DNA from: Phoronis australis
Lineage: Eukaryota > Phoronida > Phoronidae
Assembly: GCA_002633005.1 (NCBI GenBank)
Contig: NMRA01000589.1
Span: 30,641-94,640, forward strand
Direction: 5' to 3'
DNA length: 64,000 nt
In this document: piece by piece, positions 48,140-61,221 of the stretch
Layout of the letters: every line of letters begins with the position of its first letter
Numbering within the stretch: position 1 is the first letter of the stretch
The notes under the pieces: generated by a model
What the model was told of the DNA's origin: nothing
The model's input: the letters and a program-made list of their open reading frames with translations, nothing else
The model's database searches: none
Translations under genes and position numbers: made by a program

Positions 48140-48898
48140 TTTGCCGTCTGATAAACACGAGATCATGAATTGAGTAATCTTCAGAGGGACGCCAGTCAAC
48201 AATAAGCATCACAGATTAAATTCAACTCGTCAGTGATATAAATATATTTTATGAGATTTATGATTACCTCAGGTTAATGTGTCAGGGAATAACCATCAAT
48301 GAAAATCCAATAAAACATACGCGTCTGTTTATGTGTATTTCTCACCAGTACATATATGAAGATAAACAATTTTGCACATGCTAATAAAATTCAAATTGAT
48401 AAAAGTCTTATATAACACAAAAATAAAATGGCAGTTCCTTCTACTTATGAGCACAACAACTGTAAATGGCTGGTGACTTCCAAAAACTGATTAATACTTT
48501 TTCCCAAGATAATTGGCTTCTGCACCGAAAAGGATCAGTAAGACCGCCCAATATGAAGCAGCATCATTTTGGAAGCATTAGCTAATCCTGTCAGACTTGA
48601 TGGCTGCTTGACACTGTTAATCTGCTTGTCAAATGCCAAATGAACTGTTCGGGCATGTAAATCATTTTACATCATCGCATCAACAGAAAATCTCGAGACA
48701 GTTTTATGAGGTTGAGTAATCGTAAGGTTTACAATTTGCATTCTACAAGAGTAACAGGGAAATATTGCTTTAAACCTAGTCACAACTTTAAAATAGACTT
48801 CGAATTGGTAGATTTGTTTTGTAAGAACAAGAATAATGAAAATATGGTACACGATTGAAGATACCCAAACAATTCGAATTAAGAAATATAAAAAAATA
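48140..48898. other. 3' flank of the unknown minus-strand gene
   Basis: Probably includes its 3' UTR. Nothing else is supported. Confidence 0.4.
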
Positions 48899-51800
48899 TT
48901 AATAGTAATCTTCAAACGACATATTTCCGCGTCTATTATGCTGATGCCTAACACCATACAGTTCCTTTTGCAGCATTGGTCCATAGATTGACAAAACGGG
49001 CCTCCGTGTAGTTTGAGTCATGTTATTGGACCACTGGTACGTATTGTCTACACTCTCATGTCTACGAATACCATAATGTCCTCGAGCTCGAATTTCTTCG
49101 CCATCAGGTTGTCCTCGCATAAAATACTCCTTCAATAAATATGGTGGCTCCCATGCAGGGCGGTATGTCTTGAGTGAGGCCTTGGGCTCGTACATATGCT
49201 CATACTTCCATGTTGAACATGTCTGAGGACCATGACGGGCATAGTCTGTTTGCCAGTAGGGAACTTCGTCATGCCAGCGGCCAGTGTAAGGCTGGAAGGT
49301 AAAATTTCACTGCATGACATCACATTCTGAAACTAGCCTAAAACACACATTCAAACACAGAGGCAACTCGACATAACAGTGGAGCATGCCTCATATTTCT
49401 AAGAGACCATTCACAATTATCGCTGTGTTCGTGCTTTAGAGATGAGACGTCACACTTGCTGCCATATGATAACTTCATAATGATGACAACAGGAAACCAA
49501 ACATCGTCTTTCCAATCATAAATACATAAAGAATTGTTTGAAAATGATTTTTTTATGTTTAGTAGCCAATCAAACTTAAATATCACAGATTTGTACATGT
49601 ACACAATATACATTTCAATAAATACTATGTGGACATTAATTCTGTTCACATTCAGGAGAAAAGCAGACCAGGAAAAGTGTATATTCTGAACACTGTGAAA
49701 ATAGTGATAAGTGAGAACTTCCCCTAACTCTAGTGCAAAAAAACTACAAAAAATGTCCAAGAAAAAATAAGGTACATGTTGCTCAGCCTGGCCCATTGCA
49801 CTATACACCCGAATCCATTTTCATTTATTAATAAACAGAATAACAACAGCATGAAAATTTTGAGACATCCAGTTTAGAAAACAACTAAAGTTTCAGTCTA
49901 GTATTGAAATAAAAACTTATAAAATTAGCGATGTTGCGTCTGCATCTCACGGACTTCAGCTTGGCTTGTCACGTTATCATTATTCTGACCATTTGGTGGC
50001 GTTTTGACCAGGTGGTGCGGCACTGACGTCAGAACACCATCCCATATGTGTGACAAATCGAATCTTAAACCGCCTCTTTTATATAAAGAGGGACTCTCAA
50101 TGCGCTCATACAGAGCTTCGTTTACACCCTTAGACTGTGAGGAAGACTGGCTCAGAAGGGGTGTTAAGGAAGCTCTCTATGAGCGCATTGAGAGTCCCTC
50201 TTTAAATAAAAGAGGCGGTTTAAGATTTGACTTGTCACAGGTAAGGGATGGGATGGTATTCTGACATCAGTGCCGCACCGTCTGGTCAAAATGCCACCAA
50301 TTAGCCAGAATAACAATAACGTCACAAGCCAAGCTGAAGTCCATGAGATGCGGACGCAACGTCTCGTTAATTTTTTATTAGTTTTTATTCCAGTATTTGA
50401 CTCAAACCAAACAGAATAACACAGACATATACACAAATTAAGACCAAGCAGAGGGGCTAGAAAAGTGATTGAAGGGTTGATGCCAGAGATTGCACTGAGG
50501 TTCAGGGGGATTTGAACCTTAGACCTTGTGAGCAGGTGGCATACACTCAACCAGACTAGACCACACTGCCTCCTCTAAATGCCCATAAAAGTTACATGTA
50601 AAAATTACAAGCACAAATTTAATAATTAGATCTTTAAAAAGATTGAGTGGCATAATTGATTCTTTTAGGTGACTGCCTATTTTCTTTCCGCATAGAAAAT
50701 TACGGCATTTTACATTGGCCAGCTTACACAAAGTGATGAAAAAAGACCTATGAACCAATTGCCTTCACTTGTTTGGATTTATTCCACAGTACTTAATCAA
50801 ATAACTATCAAGTGATTGGTAAGAGTGCAATTGATTTACAGCAGTTTGCAACTTCCCTTGTCTTCAACATTGAATTTTTCGGATTTCATGTCAGGCCTAT
50901 TACACATAGTCCACAGGTTTTGTTTTCCATCATTTCTGTGCCATGTGGCCTTTTGAATCACTTATGTGACTACTATATGGATTGACCAAAATTTCCACAT
51001 CTTTCTTTGGAAACAGGAGTTTTTAGTACTTCAATGCATATAGTTACCTGCCGATTTTGGAATTCAAGTCTTCGATAAATGTAGGAATCTCTCGGGACTT
51101 CACTAAAAGACAGAAATGCACATACTTAACAAATGACCACAAATATACCAAAATGACTTATTTACTAATTAAATCTTGAAAGTACATCAATATTTTAACA
51201 TCCCTTTGGAATTCCCATGTTAAACAATTTCATAGGATCATTGAGGCTCTTATTACAGCCAAAACAGTTGAGGCAATGCTTCTCCCTTACGGAACAGATA
51301 GGGATTCTGACTAATGACACTTTTTTCTCACATGTTCAATTCTTTTTGCACAAACTATACAACTTCTTTTCTCATGTGCATCAAAATTCTAATTTTACAG
51401 ACACATTCATGAGTCACACCCTCTGACTAAAACCATGACTTGAATGGTGCAACAATTCAAATTTGGCCATGTACTACTAGGAGCATACATGAAAACACAA
51501 GAAAAGAAATATGACATATTTGATATACACCAAAGAGGAAAGGAAATAAATTTGTCCATGACAACGTGTGCCTGTTAAGTCTACAAGCGAAGACTGCCGG
51601 CCTTACAGTATCAGTCCACAACTATATTGAGACAGGCCGAAGACAGAGTCTGAGTCAGTTATTTTCAGAACATAGGAAATGACAACGAGTGGGAACGACA
51701 CATCACACTAGGTGCAAATGTGAATGACATAAATACAAAAACATGCCTAGTTATTCCTGGCCGATGTTTTATACTGAACACAAATTATCCAAAAAATTTC

Positions 51801-53027
51801 AGCACTCAGTGAACTTCAGAGTGCATTCATCGAAATGAGTTTCCATCACCATACCTCCAGCACCGCCTGGTGGTTGCCGTGCGCAACGAAAAGCTCAGCA
51901 GATAGGTTCGTACATTTACGATGACAATTTAGCGCTGCCGTTAGCGTTTGCCATCATTCAGTATGCCAGTGTTAATAGAGAACACACTACAATGAAAAAT
52001 GCACCTTCATGCATCTATGGCCCATCACACCATAACATATAGACAAGTAAGTACTGCGTCTCCATGTATCTGTGGCCCATTCCACTGCTGAATAGTTATT
52101 ATAACTGTATTCTTTTGCTACATATAACAAGCCCAGCCAGTAAAATTCGATGTTTGACTACAATTGTTTCTGTGAATTTGTAGAAAGGGAGATTAGGGCG
52201 TGAACAGGGCAGCGCTTTGGGGTTAACAACCATCAGTACAATGGTACATGAGAATGGTCTGTGAACTGAGTGCCACTGCTTAGCACAGAAAAGAAAGCAT
52301 CACTATTCTAAAAATAAAACATCCTGTGCTGAATTGATACTCAAACATATAGTGAATGCGGCTTACAAACAGGTAGTTCAGGAGATTGACTTACTGGACT
52401 CAGTTCGAACCGTCAGAGATCACGAACATATAATACTCAACTAATTGACTCAAGCCATGTAGGACACTCAGAAAAGTATGTCTTCACAGACCAGAGGTCT
52501 CACACCCATTCCAGCGTTCAAAACCGTGACCAGAGTCATGTGACTGATATTCAAGTTCACCATAAAAACAACACGCACACACACATACACACCCGCATGG
52601 CACATACACACACAGGCGAACAAAGACAGCACCGCATGACGCCACACAACGAGAGAATACCACGTTCACAACAGACAAACCGACTAGAACATTCGAAATT
52701 TCCACGGGCACATATACCAGACACTGTGATGGCAGGGGAAATGACACAGGTCGCACTCACACTCATCGTAATTCGCGCAGTCAGGCGTCCAGACTCCTGA
52801 CAATGTCCCAACTTGCCAAGGCCCAAGCGAAGACGACCCGCCGGAGTGACGGAATTGGGTTACCGAGAAAAACTCAGCTAATGTCCCAATACTTTCTTTT
52901 ACCTTACATTTTATTCTTACCTCTGCATAACCCTGGTTGATGGATATTGGGGTTTCTTTGACGGGATACCCCAGTGGGGAGCCCGAGTATGAGGATCCAA
53001 TCCAGCAAGATCAACTTGTGCCGCCAT
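48899..53027 (-). CDS. Unrecognised 184-residue Tyr/Pro/Arg-rich protein, three exons
   Basis: Three minus-strand exons splice in frame: 52921-53027 (ATG MAAQVDLAGLDPHTRAPHWG), 51048-51102 and 48899-49291, with clean GT/AG sites and phases 2 and 0. There is no signal peptide or membrane segment. The protein is rich in Tyr, Trp, Pro, Arg and His, with short repeated-looking Y/W-containing stretches (DSYIYRRLEF, YTGRWHDEVPYWQ, YRPAWEPPYLLKEYF) and a C-terminus ending in MSFEDYY. I do not recognise the family. The composition and lack of a globular core resemble small ciliary microtubule-associated or inner proteins, but that is an inference from style, not a match. It is transcribed away from SYCP1 across 2.1 kb. 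Intron 2 has two transposon remnants, intron 1 a CA microsatellite. Confidence 0.75.
49845..50373. mobile_element. Head-to-head pair of Penelope-like 3' ends (hairpin)
   Basis: The left part (49845 to about 50140) is the reverse complement of the right part (about 50150-50373). The plus strand of the right part encodes WLRRGVKEALYERIESPSLN and GGLRF, the usual C-terminal block after the GIY-YIG domain of Penelope-like elements. The left arm also matches 61222-61500. It lies in intron 2 of the unknown gene. Confidence 0.75.
50475..50575 (-). mobile_element. tRNA-derived SINE head
   Basis: The minus strand reads GGAGGCAGTGTGGTCTAGTC, and further on the perfect B box GGTTCAAATCC. The spacing suits a tRNA-derived pol III promoter. 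The acceptor stem is not closed, so it is SINE-like. Confidence 0.65.
52560..52620. repeat. (CA)n microsatellite
   Basis: Interrupted CACACA tract in intron 1 of the unknown gene. It generates spurious frames on both strands. Confidence 0.85.
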
Positions 53028-55112
53028 TGCTGTTTACAACGGGGTTAGAGGCTATGTTACCGTGGAGACATGTCACGACTGAGAACAAGTTTTATAGAAT
53101 CTATTCAACAAACATTAATTACACACTTCGCGTAATTTAAAATTTAACATTTGTAAAAGTATATCGTATGAATGAAAATTAATAACGAGATGATGCTGTT
53201 GTATCGTAAGACCGTAATTGTACGGAGTTTGTCGGGTTTTACCGACCATATTTGTAGCAGACGATTTTTGATAAAGGTGTTGAGGTAGATTGTTATCGGC
53301 TTTTGAAATAACTTGCGTAGGTTTTTGAGTATTTGTTTAGTACGAATTTCTAGTAATTTCTACGCACAGGAGTGGGGAGTGAATTAGCTTCAATTGATGT
53401 TGCCTGAATATTTTATTTACCTTAAACAAATAAAATTTCGGCTAACAACCGAATGTCGCAGGCGGAGTAAGAGATTTGTTTCTGAATTTGTTCATATTTA
53501 GGCTTACTGATTTGCCATATTTTGGTGTCGAGTCCTGGTTTGTTTGATGCCATTCACTGCTTCAAACGTTCCAAAATGAAAAAAAAAACACACGAGACAC
53601 TAGAGCATTGTAAGGGCGCAAGAGGAAAATGATGTTTTTAGTCACCTTATAGTGAAATGAAACGGGGGGGGGGGGGCAAGCATTGACAACGGCGTGAGTA
53701 CGTCAATTGCATCACGTATGTCAAAAGAAGTAAATGACACATGTTTAGTCGCAAAAACAAAGAAAGGGTTGCCATTTATTTTTCCCGTTAAAACCTCTTA
53801 ACACGTCTGGTAAAAACTTTACGCAAAATTTTAAAGGGTTACAGAAAAGCTACCTCTAATCAAACTAATGATGACACGATGTCTGTTTTGTGTTTTTACG
53901 GCTTAATTATATTTCCTGGTGTACTTAGGTGGACGAAAGCGAAAGCTTTCCATCTTTTTGCGCATCTCAAATCTTAGCGTTTTGTCTTCCATACAAAAAG
54001 CTAGCGACCATTTTCCTTTAATATTTTTTATTTCGATGCCTTCATGTTTACGTGACACAAGAAAAGTGATTGCCGATCGAGTTTTTGAACTATTTTGGGT
54101 CAAACAGGCTCACAATAATTGCGCAAGTTGATCATTTCTTAAAAGCGCGCCCGGCGATTTTCAAGATAATGATTTTCTCAAGGTGTTTCACTGGATGGCA
54201 ATTATATTGAGAAGTGTGGAATGTGAAATAAATTTAGATGATGTGAACAATCTAAGTCGATAACCTTTTCTAATATATTCAAACTTCTTGTTTCACCGCG
54301 ACTAAAGGCGCACCTAATATCTGTCTAGTTTGATGTCATTGGGAAATTTGATGTCGCTTGCTATTGCTAATCGCCATACCGGTACATGTACTAGAAAAAA
54401 ATCAACGCAAATTCAATAATTCTAAATTAAAGCGGACATTGATTTAGGCCACTTTTTAACATAACGCTGACAGTTGCATGAAGAGACTGGCCGATAAGGA
54501 TTGTAATGTCTTGTTTAAAAACATGTCCTAGAAGAAATATTGACGTAAATTTTTATCACGTGTGAGTGTGTTTTTACGCAATTCTGCACAATGGCATTTA
54601 CTTCATCGTGAGTGTCACGCCGTCCAATTTCGCAGTAAGTAATTAGAAAATCTGTTTAAACCGTTCAATCTATAGCCTATTCAGATCTAGGCACATTTCC
54701 CTGGGCAGACTAGCTGGAGTGTTACCGAAAAATCAAGCCAAGGTAAATAGACCAGAAGTTGGAATGAATATAAGTAGGCCAATAGATGTTTGAAGTGCTA
54801 GAAAAGTTGAACATTGTTGTTACCATGTGTTTATTATTATAATTACAGTGGTAATAATAACGCTTGAGTATGTAGATGATCATTATTTGATATAGTGAAT
54901 ACGTGATGATTTAATGTCACCATTTCAGCAATGTTCAATTACACGTCACTACTAACCTAACCGGGTACTCACAATAACATACCTTGGCATTAGAATTGAA
55001 GCCTGGTCCGCTCAACCACCTTCTGTGCTTTGTGATCAGTTGCAACTGCTAATTCATGTACATGTATAGTTTCATTTCGGTTCATATTTTCACAGGCCGG
55101 TGTTTAAAAGTC
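53028..55112. promoter_or_regulatory. 2.1 kb interval between divergent genes (possible bidirectional region)
   Basis: Separates the ATG of the unknown minus-strand gene from the SYCP1 start codon. It must hold the promoters and any 5' non-coding exons. No TATA box is evident beside either start. A poly-G tract lies at about 53665-53678. A splice acceptor just before the SYCP1 ATG (TTTTCACAG at about 55087-55095) implies an upstream non-coding exon. Confidence 0.4.
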
Positions 55113-58100
55113 ATGCAGTCTAGAGAATTGGGTTTTACGTTTTTCAAACCAGTGCAGGTAATTATGTAATTCAGTGTTCCTTTTCAGTTAAAAGTTCGAT
55201 TTCGCACGATTATTCGTGGTTCAGAATTAGTGTGATTTATACTGGGACACCTACACATTTCAATGGCTAATTTTTAACATTTGTCCAATGAAATAATGCT
55301 AGTTCTGAGATGTGTACTGGATGTTTCTTAAATTTAAGGTTGTACATTTTTGGGTTCCAGAAGTTCACACAGGTTTGTTTCAGGGTTCAGTTTTGTCACT
55401 TTTACATTTTGCACCTAATGTACGATATTTACATTTAGATGGCGAGTAATCATTTGTTTACTACAGATTACAATCGCCGAAGGCGATGGTGGTAGTTTGG
55501 AAACTTAGGTGCGTTCAACATGAATACTTAGACAGTCACTACCTTGCAATACTACAGAACGAAATTGAACCCTCAGAGATGCGACAGTAGTCAATGGCAC
55601 AGTTAGGGGGGGGGGGGGGGGGGGNGCGGTCTCAGCGGTACAAACTTTCAGGGGGTGGCACAAAGGAGAGGTTCGTTTTGTAGATGCAAGAAGGTCGCAA
55701 AGCAGCAAGATTCGGAGAGACCACGAAAAATTACGTGAGTACGAGGTCAGTGTTTCGCAAATATGCTTGGAACCTTACAAGCGTAACCTGGCAAAATGGC
55801 AGCCACTGAAGTGGTTGGTCGGTGAAGTGTTGGAATGTTAAATTATGAAACATGTTTCGCCCAAAGTCTGAACCAGAACGTCCTCATACACGGGTACTTA
55901 AGTGGGGAACATTATTATAGTGATCGAAATCATGGGAAAGTAAATGCGCTGTTTCAAAGTCATAAAGTCATTGTTAGGCAGCGAAACGCTCCCGGTGGTA
56001 GGTGCCTGAGCATTTACAATTTTAAGTGTTTAAGTGTGATACTTTTTATTAAAAAACCTTGATGACTAAGGTTTAACGAGCATAAACCGTGAATAGTGGA
56101 GCTCTCATTATCATTATAGACATAGGTCTGGCAAACTTATGGACGTGTACCTTTGCCAGGCTCAGAACATCTAGACATCAGAGCAATCTTTTTAAAATTT
56201 ATTGCTCAAAATTTGATTTTCAAATTCGTTTCAGTTCAGCTGAATGGGTCATGGAATTAGGCAAAGAAATGTGCATAACAAACCATAATTACCTACCTCA
56301 GTGAGATGGGAAACCTTACGACACTTAATCTTCATTGTTTCAGCCGTTCTATAAGCAAAACTATATCACTTTAAGTGCATCGCGAGTAGTACAGGTAGCC
56401 AGTGGAAAGGGAGAGGGGGATAGGCGGAGCGAAATTGGTGGGGCTGGGGATCAGGGACGGTGCGACAACAGGCATCAGTGGTACCGGCGGGCACTATATC
56501 TTCCGCCCAAGTTCCAATAGTCCGGGCTACAAACAGCATTGACAGTATTCAAGCAACTAGCCATGATTGTAACGCCAACGTTTTCTCACTCTCAAAAGCC
56601 GACGTGGCATGGTATAGGTGGTGCTGATCAAAGCCGGCGTGAAAACGGCAATTGCTAATCTCCCAAGTCTATGCGAGAAAAATAGCTAAAGAGCCGAGAC
56701 TGATTAGAGGAATGACCTCCAAAATAGTATTTGGGAACAAAATGGAGAGCTATACTGTCGTGTAGAACATTTCCAGTTATGCCGACCTTTGGTAAACAGC
56801 GTGGGTTTGCATTGCTCTCCTGCAAATCTAGAATTGCTCTTGAAAAACTGATGATGTGTCTTTGAATATACGTAATCGATTGAAATCTCTCGCGTAGTCT
56901 CAAAAAATTCGATGAGATCGGCCCAGTCGGCTGTATAATTACGAAAATGGACAAAGCTTCTAACCTGTGCATGTTTTGGGAAACAACTATTACAAGAGGC
57001 TTGAACTCTCAAATTACATTCCTGGCAAAATGAGCTCCGATTCTGGTGGTACCCGAAGGTCACGTGGTTCCACAGTCGCATATTTTTGCGAAAACAAAAG
57101 CAAAAAGAAAAGTATTCATGTTAGAAAATCGAAATACTCTGGATAGACAGACTCCGAACAACTTCTAAAAATGTTGCATACATTCTTGTAAATCTGTTCA
57201 ACTTTGCTTCACTGTCCCCGATTAAGTAACTTCAAATCTCCCGATTCGTTCCAACAACTGCTTTTTTACTTCCAGGAGCAAAATGTGCGAAACAACAATC
57301 AACAGATGCAATCCTTTTTCACGCCACTTCATAAAGAACAAGTGACAGGTATCTTCAAAACTATGGCACGGCATTTAAAAGCCTCTATTACGATTTCGTT
57401 TCGCCTATTTAGTTATTTAGTAATTCGCATCTGGATGTTTGGAAGTCTGATTTGTGTCCTGTTAACGTTGAATTTTGTCAATTAGTGATGTAAGCAACGT
57501 ACATTATACATGAAGCCAACACTCAGTAAAGTACAACAAAGGGAAAGCTGAAATATTACCAGTTTATTTGAACACAGAATCTGAATGTCATCGGACCAGC
57601 CAAGAATGTGAGGAAGGTACTAAACTTACCTCACTCCACGGACGCCTTCAGCAAGAAGCGGATAAAATTCGGAAGTGGAAAACTCACACTGAAATAGAGC
57701 TTAAACAGAAGGTACTTTAGTTGATTATGTATGATTTATTTTGGAATGTATGCATGTATCAACGTTTGGAGTTTTCTGTTTCCAATATTTCATAGTTTAG
57801 AGTACAGGCACATGTAGTAACACCCGTATGTCAAACGCATACGTTCATGGAAATCCTAATTTTAAACAGAAATGATTTTACATTTTTTAAAGCTTAATTT
57901 GAATTCTTGTTGCCTTCAATGCAGTTTTATTTTTACGATTGCAGGACAAAGTTATAACAGAGAATAAGAAGACTGTTGAAGCTTTAAGGAAATCTATCCT
58001 CCAAGTTCAAGTAAACAATGCATTACAAGAATATTCCTAAAACTCAGTATTTAAATTAATAGTTGAGGCCACATACCAATTCTAGTTCATTTTTATAGAA

Positions 58101-60955
58101 AAAATAACTTTCACTGTTTTTTAGTGTTGACCATTTTGCTGCATAGATTGTTATTTTGTCATGTGTATGATAATTTTGTTCTTAAAGCAAATTTTTAAAA
58201 GCTGACTTGTTACAAACTTATTAACATGTTTAAATTCAAAACACTTTACTGTGTAATATTGTAGCTGCAGAATGAAAGCCTTAGTTTGAAACTTAAGGAA
58301 GAAATAGACAACAGAAACGAAATTCAACTTAAGTAAGTAATTAGTTCTAAATTCGTCTTCCAACTTTTCTACTGTAGCTCTTAAGTGAAATGTGCTGTTA
58401 ATCAACATGTATCAATTTCTTGTTTAATTACAAGTGACGTATGGTAACTTTATTTTTAAGTGAACCTGGAAATTGGAAATAATCAGGGGTTTATGTTGGT
58501 TATTATATTTCATGTCATCATCATTGGTAGCTTTTGTTTAACTTTTTCTAGATTGGAATCTACACGTGACATGTGTAACTTACTGAAGAGTCATACTTCG
58601 AAGATTGACGAGCAATTGTCAGTTTGTAAGTACTGTGAATTTCTCACTTTTGACGTCTTTTTGTGTCAGTACTCGCCAAGACTGCAATGTTGGTATCAGA
58701 TAGTTTGACCTTTGATATTCACATACTATGTTAATAAGTTTTATTGTTTTACTTTTAAAAGGTGAAACGGAAAGAACAGAACTGAAGTATCTCGAAAAAG
58801 AGCACGCGAAGCAATTTGAAGAATTAGCGCAACAGTTTGACCATTTGAGCATATCATCGGAAGAAATGGTAGCAAAAATTAAGAGTAATTGTGAGTATGA
58901 CAAGCAATTCCTAATTTATTTTTTGATGCATGGATATTTGACTGTTATGTAAATCGTAACCATCACTTCAAGTCGAAGAGCAATCAATCATGATCTGGCA
59001 TTGTTAAGTTTTCACTAATGAAGATGACGGAATTTGGAGTTTGATAAATGTCACTTGAAACTACCGTAACTGGTTACAGTGGAGACACAAGAACGGAAGA
59101 ACAAAGAATTGTCTGAGCTGCATTCAAGTGAATTGAACAAGGTCAAGAATGAGGTACTGTATATGAGATGACACACTGGCCTTTTACAACCTATGAATAT
59201 GTTGGAAATTAACGTTTGCATTATTGTTTGCACCTGTTTTGTTATAACGTCCATGCTGTTTCTCCTACTCTTACTTTTCAGATCAGCAATGTGAATGAAA
59301 GTCTTACCCAAAGCACGCGGCAAGTGGAAACCTTGAATTCAGAAGTTCACACAAGGGACGAGAAGATTACTTGTCTGGAAAACGAACTACGTACCGAATG
59401 CATAATTTTCATTTGTTATTGATTACACCTTGTTAGTGTTTTCAATCTGATTTAAAGTATAGCTGAAAAAGCACTCCTAAACTTAAGGCAATCAATTTAC
59501 TTATAGGCGAGTCTATTGAAGGCACTAATTTGTTCTATGTTCATACAAGGACAAAAAATACTAAAAAATTCACATAAAACTGCTCAAAAATGCTATTTTG
59601 TCTTTATCAGTTATTTTTTTAGCTTTGTAACTTTAGGTGTAGTTAAATGATATTATCATTTTACGTTATGCAAGTCGTCATACAAAAACAAACGTCATTA
59701 ATTCAATTAAAAAGTTTAGTGAAAGCTATTGTTCATTTTACTTTAAACCCACCTCATGTTAAAAATATCATTTGTTTTAGACCACGTCCCGTTATAAAAC
59801 TGTTCTCAGCTTTTTCCTTGCTTAACTTGTCACTTCTAATTCGACTAAAGAACAATTTGAAACCAGTTTGGTAATTGCAAATAGTGTAAATCGAATTTAG
59901 GTATTTTTTGTTAGAAGGCTGGTGTATAGAAACTTTGAGTATTCTTCTTTGGTCTGTCATTATATCTTGATTTAGGTTTCACAAAGGCTACCCTGGAGGA
60001 AACATCAAAGGAATTGTCTACTAGAGTTAACGAGTTGCAGTGCATAGAGAAAGAATACACAGATCTCGAGGTAAAGACAATTCTAGACAATCCTTTATTC
60101 TTATGTTATTATTTGAGCCGCTAAAAAGTATAAAACGAAAGGAACTGTGACTGGATTTAGCAACTACTTAAAATTTTGCTTCAATATTTAAAGGAGTGCA
60201 CGCTCCTGTAAGTCACAGTATGTTCCTTCAGTTTTTTACGTGGTCCTAAATTAGCCAGCCTCAAAGTCATGTGATCTATGAGCAAAAGCCCTGCCTTAGT
60301 TGACATAATGAATTTCTTCAAGGAAGAGCACTTGAGACAGAAAACCGTCTCAGAAGAGTTATCTCAGCAGTTGTCTGCAACCCAAGCAAACCTGAACGAA
60401 TCTACTGCTGCCTACGAAGGAAAATTAAATGAGAGAAATCTGAAAAATGAAGCACTTCAAGAGGCAATAGATAAAGAAAAAAAGAGGTACACTGGAATGA
60501 TTATCTTATACCAGCATTGGTTTTACAGACTATTGGAACATCTGTCTTGTGACAAAATCCGAATGTCGTTGACAATACAAATTCAGTGTTGTGAGAATAG
60601 ATTTTGATTACATATTCTATAGGTAACTTTCGTTAAATTTCCATAACCATGTTTACTTTTAATTTTTGGAGTCAAACCAAGAAGAGCAACTATATTACTG
60701 AAGTTTGTTGAAAACAGTTTGTTACTACTTGTGAACCTGTTTCTTGGGTGACAACGGACGACGACGGCTTTTGGACGGATCCGCTTAGTTGCAATTTTAT
60801 TATTTTAGTCATATTCTGAAAATAGATTTATCGTAAGGAGATGGTGACATCTTTTAATTTCCGGATAAATACGACGTATTGTTCCAGGTATAAGGACTTA
60901 GAAACCAACTACAGAAAATCGCTGTTGTCAATAGAGGATCTAAAAAGCGACAAAG
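55113..60955 (+). CDS. SYCP1: Synaptonemal complex protein 1, 5' part (13 exons, 383 residues, incomplete)
   Basis: Exons: 55113-55157, 56344-56394, 57276-57348, 57578-57711, 57945-58010, 58265-58332, 58552-58625, 58762-58890, 59080-59153, 59282-59390, 59976-60070, 60323-60486, 60888-60955. All joins are GT/AG and in frame. From exon 4 on the protein is one long coiled coil that follows vertebrate SYCP1 in order: RLQQEADKIRKWKTHTEIEL, then KKTVEALRKSILQVQ, NESLSLKLKEEI and ESTRDMCNLLK. These mirror the human segments about EAEKIKKW, QRKAIQEL, NEKVSLKLEE and TRHLCNLLK. SYCP1 forms the transverse filaments that zip homologous chromosomes together in meiosis. The N-terminal exons 1-3 (ELGFTFFKPVQ, QQMQSFFTPLHK) are less certain. 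The last donor at 60955 is open. The rest of the coil and the C-terminus should lie beyond this window, unless the Penelope insertions downstream mark a break. Confidence 0.87.
55608..55626. repeat. Poly-G run with one ambiguous base
   Basis: About 17 G with an n at the end, in SYCP1 intron 1. Likely low sequence quality; similar runs occur at about 30620-30640 and 62159-62171. Confidence 0.8.
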
Positions 60956-61221
60956 GTAAGTCCATGCTATGCAGTCAAATTCCGTTCCTTCGCAGCACCC
61001 CCATGTGACAATGATAGTGCTCCTATTGGCAGCGATATGACACAATGAATATCTGCTGTAGACACTTTGACGCATGCCCGAATCATTGGAATCTCATGCC
61101 AAATCATGGTTTATGTCCGTTCTTGTTATGGATGTTCACTGGTCTTGTGGCTTAAGATTTATGCACATAACGAGATTTAACTTCTGGGCATACTTTTAAG
61201 CGTTGAACCTCTTCTGATAAC

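Noticed and set aside
50004-50264. 86-codon plus-strand gene
   Set aside because: Its second half is the Penelope C-terminal block and its first half is the inverted copy, so it is a hairpin artefact and not a host gene.
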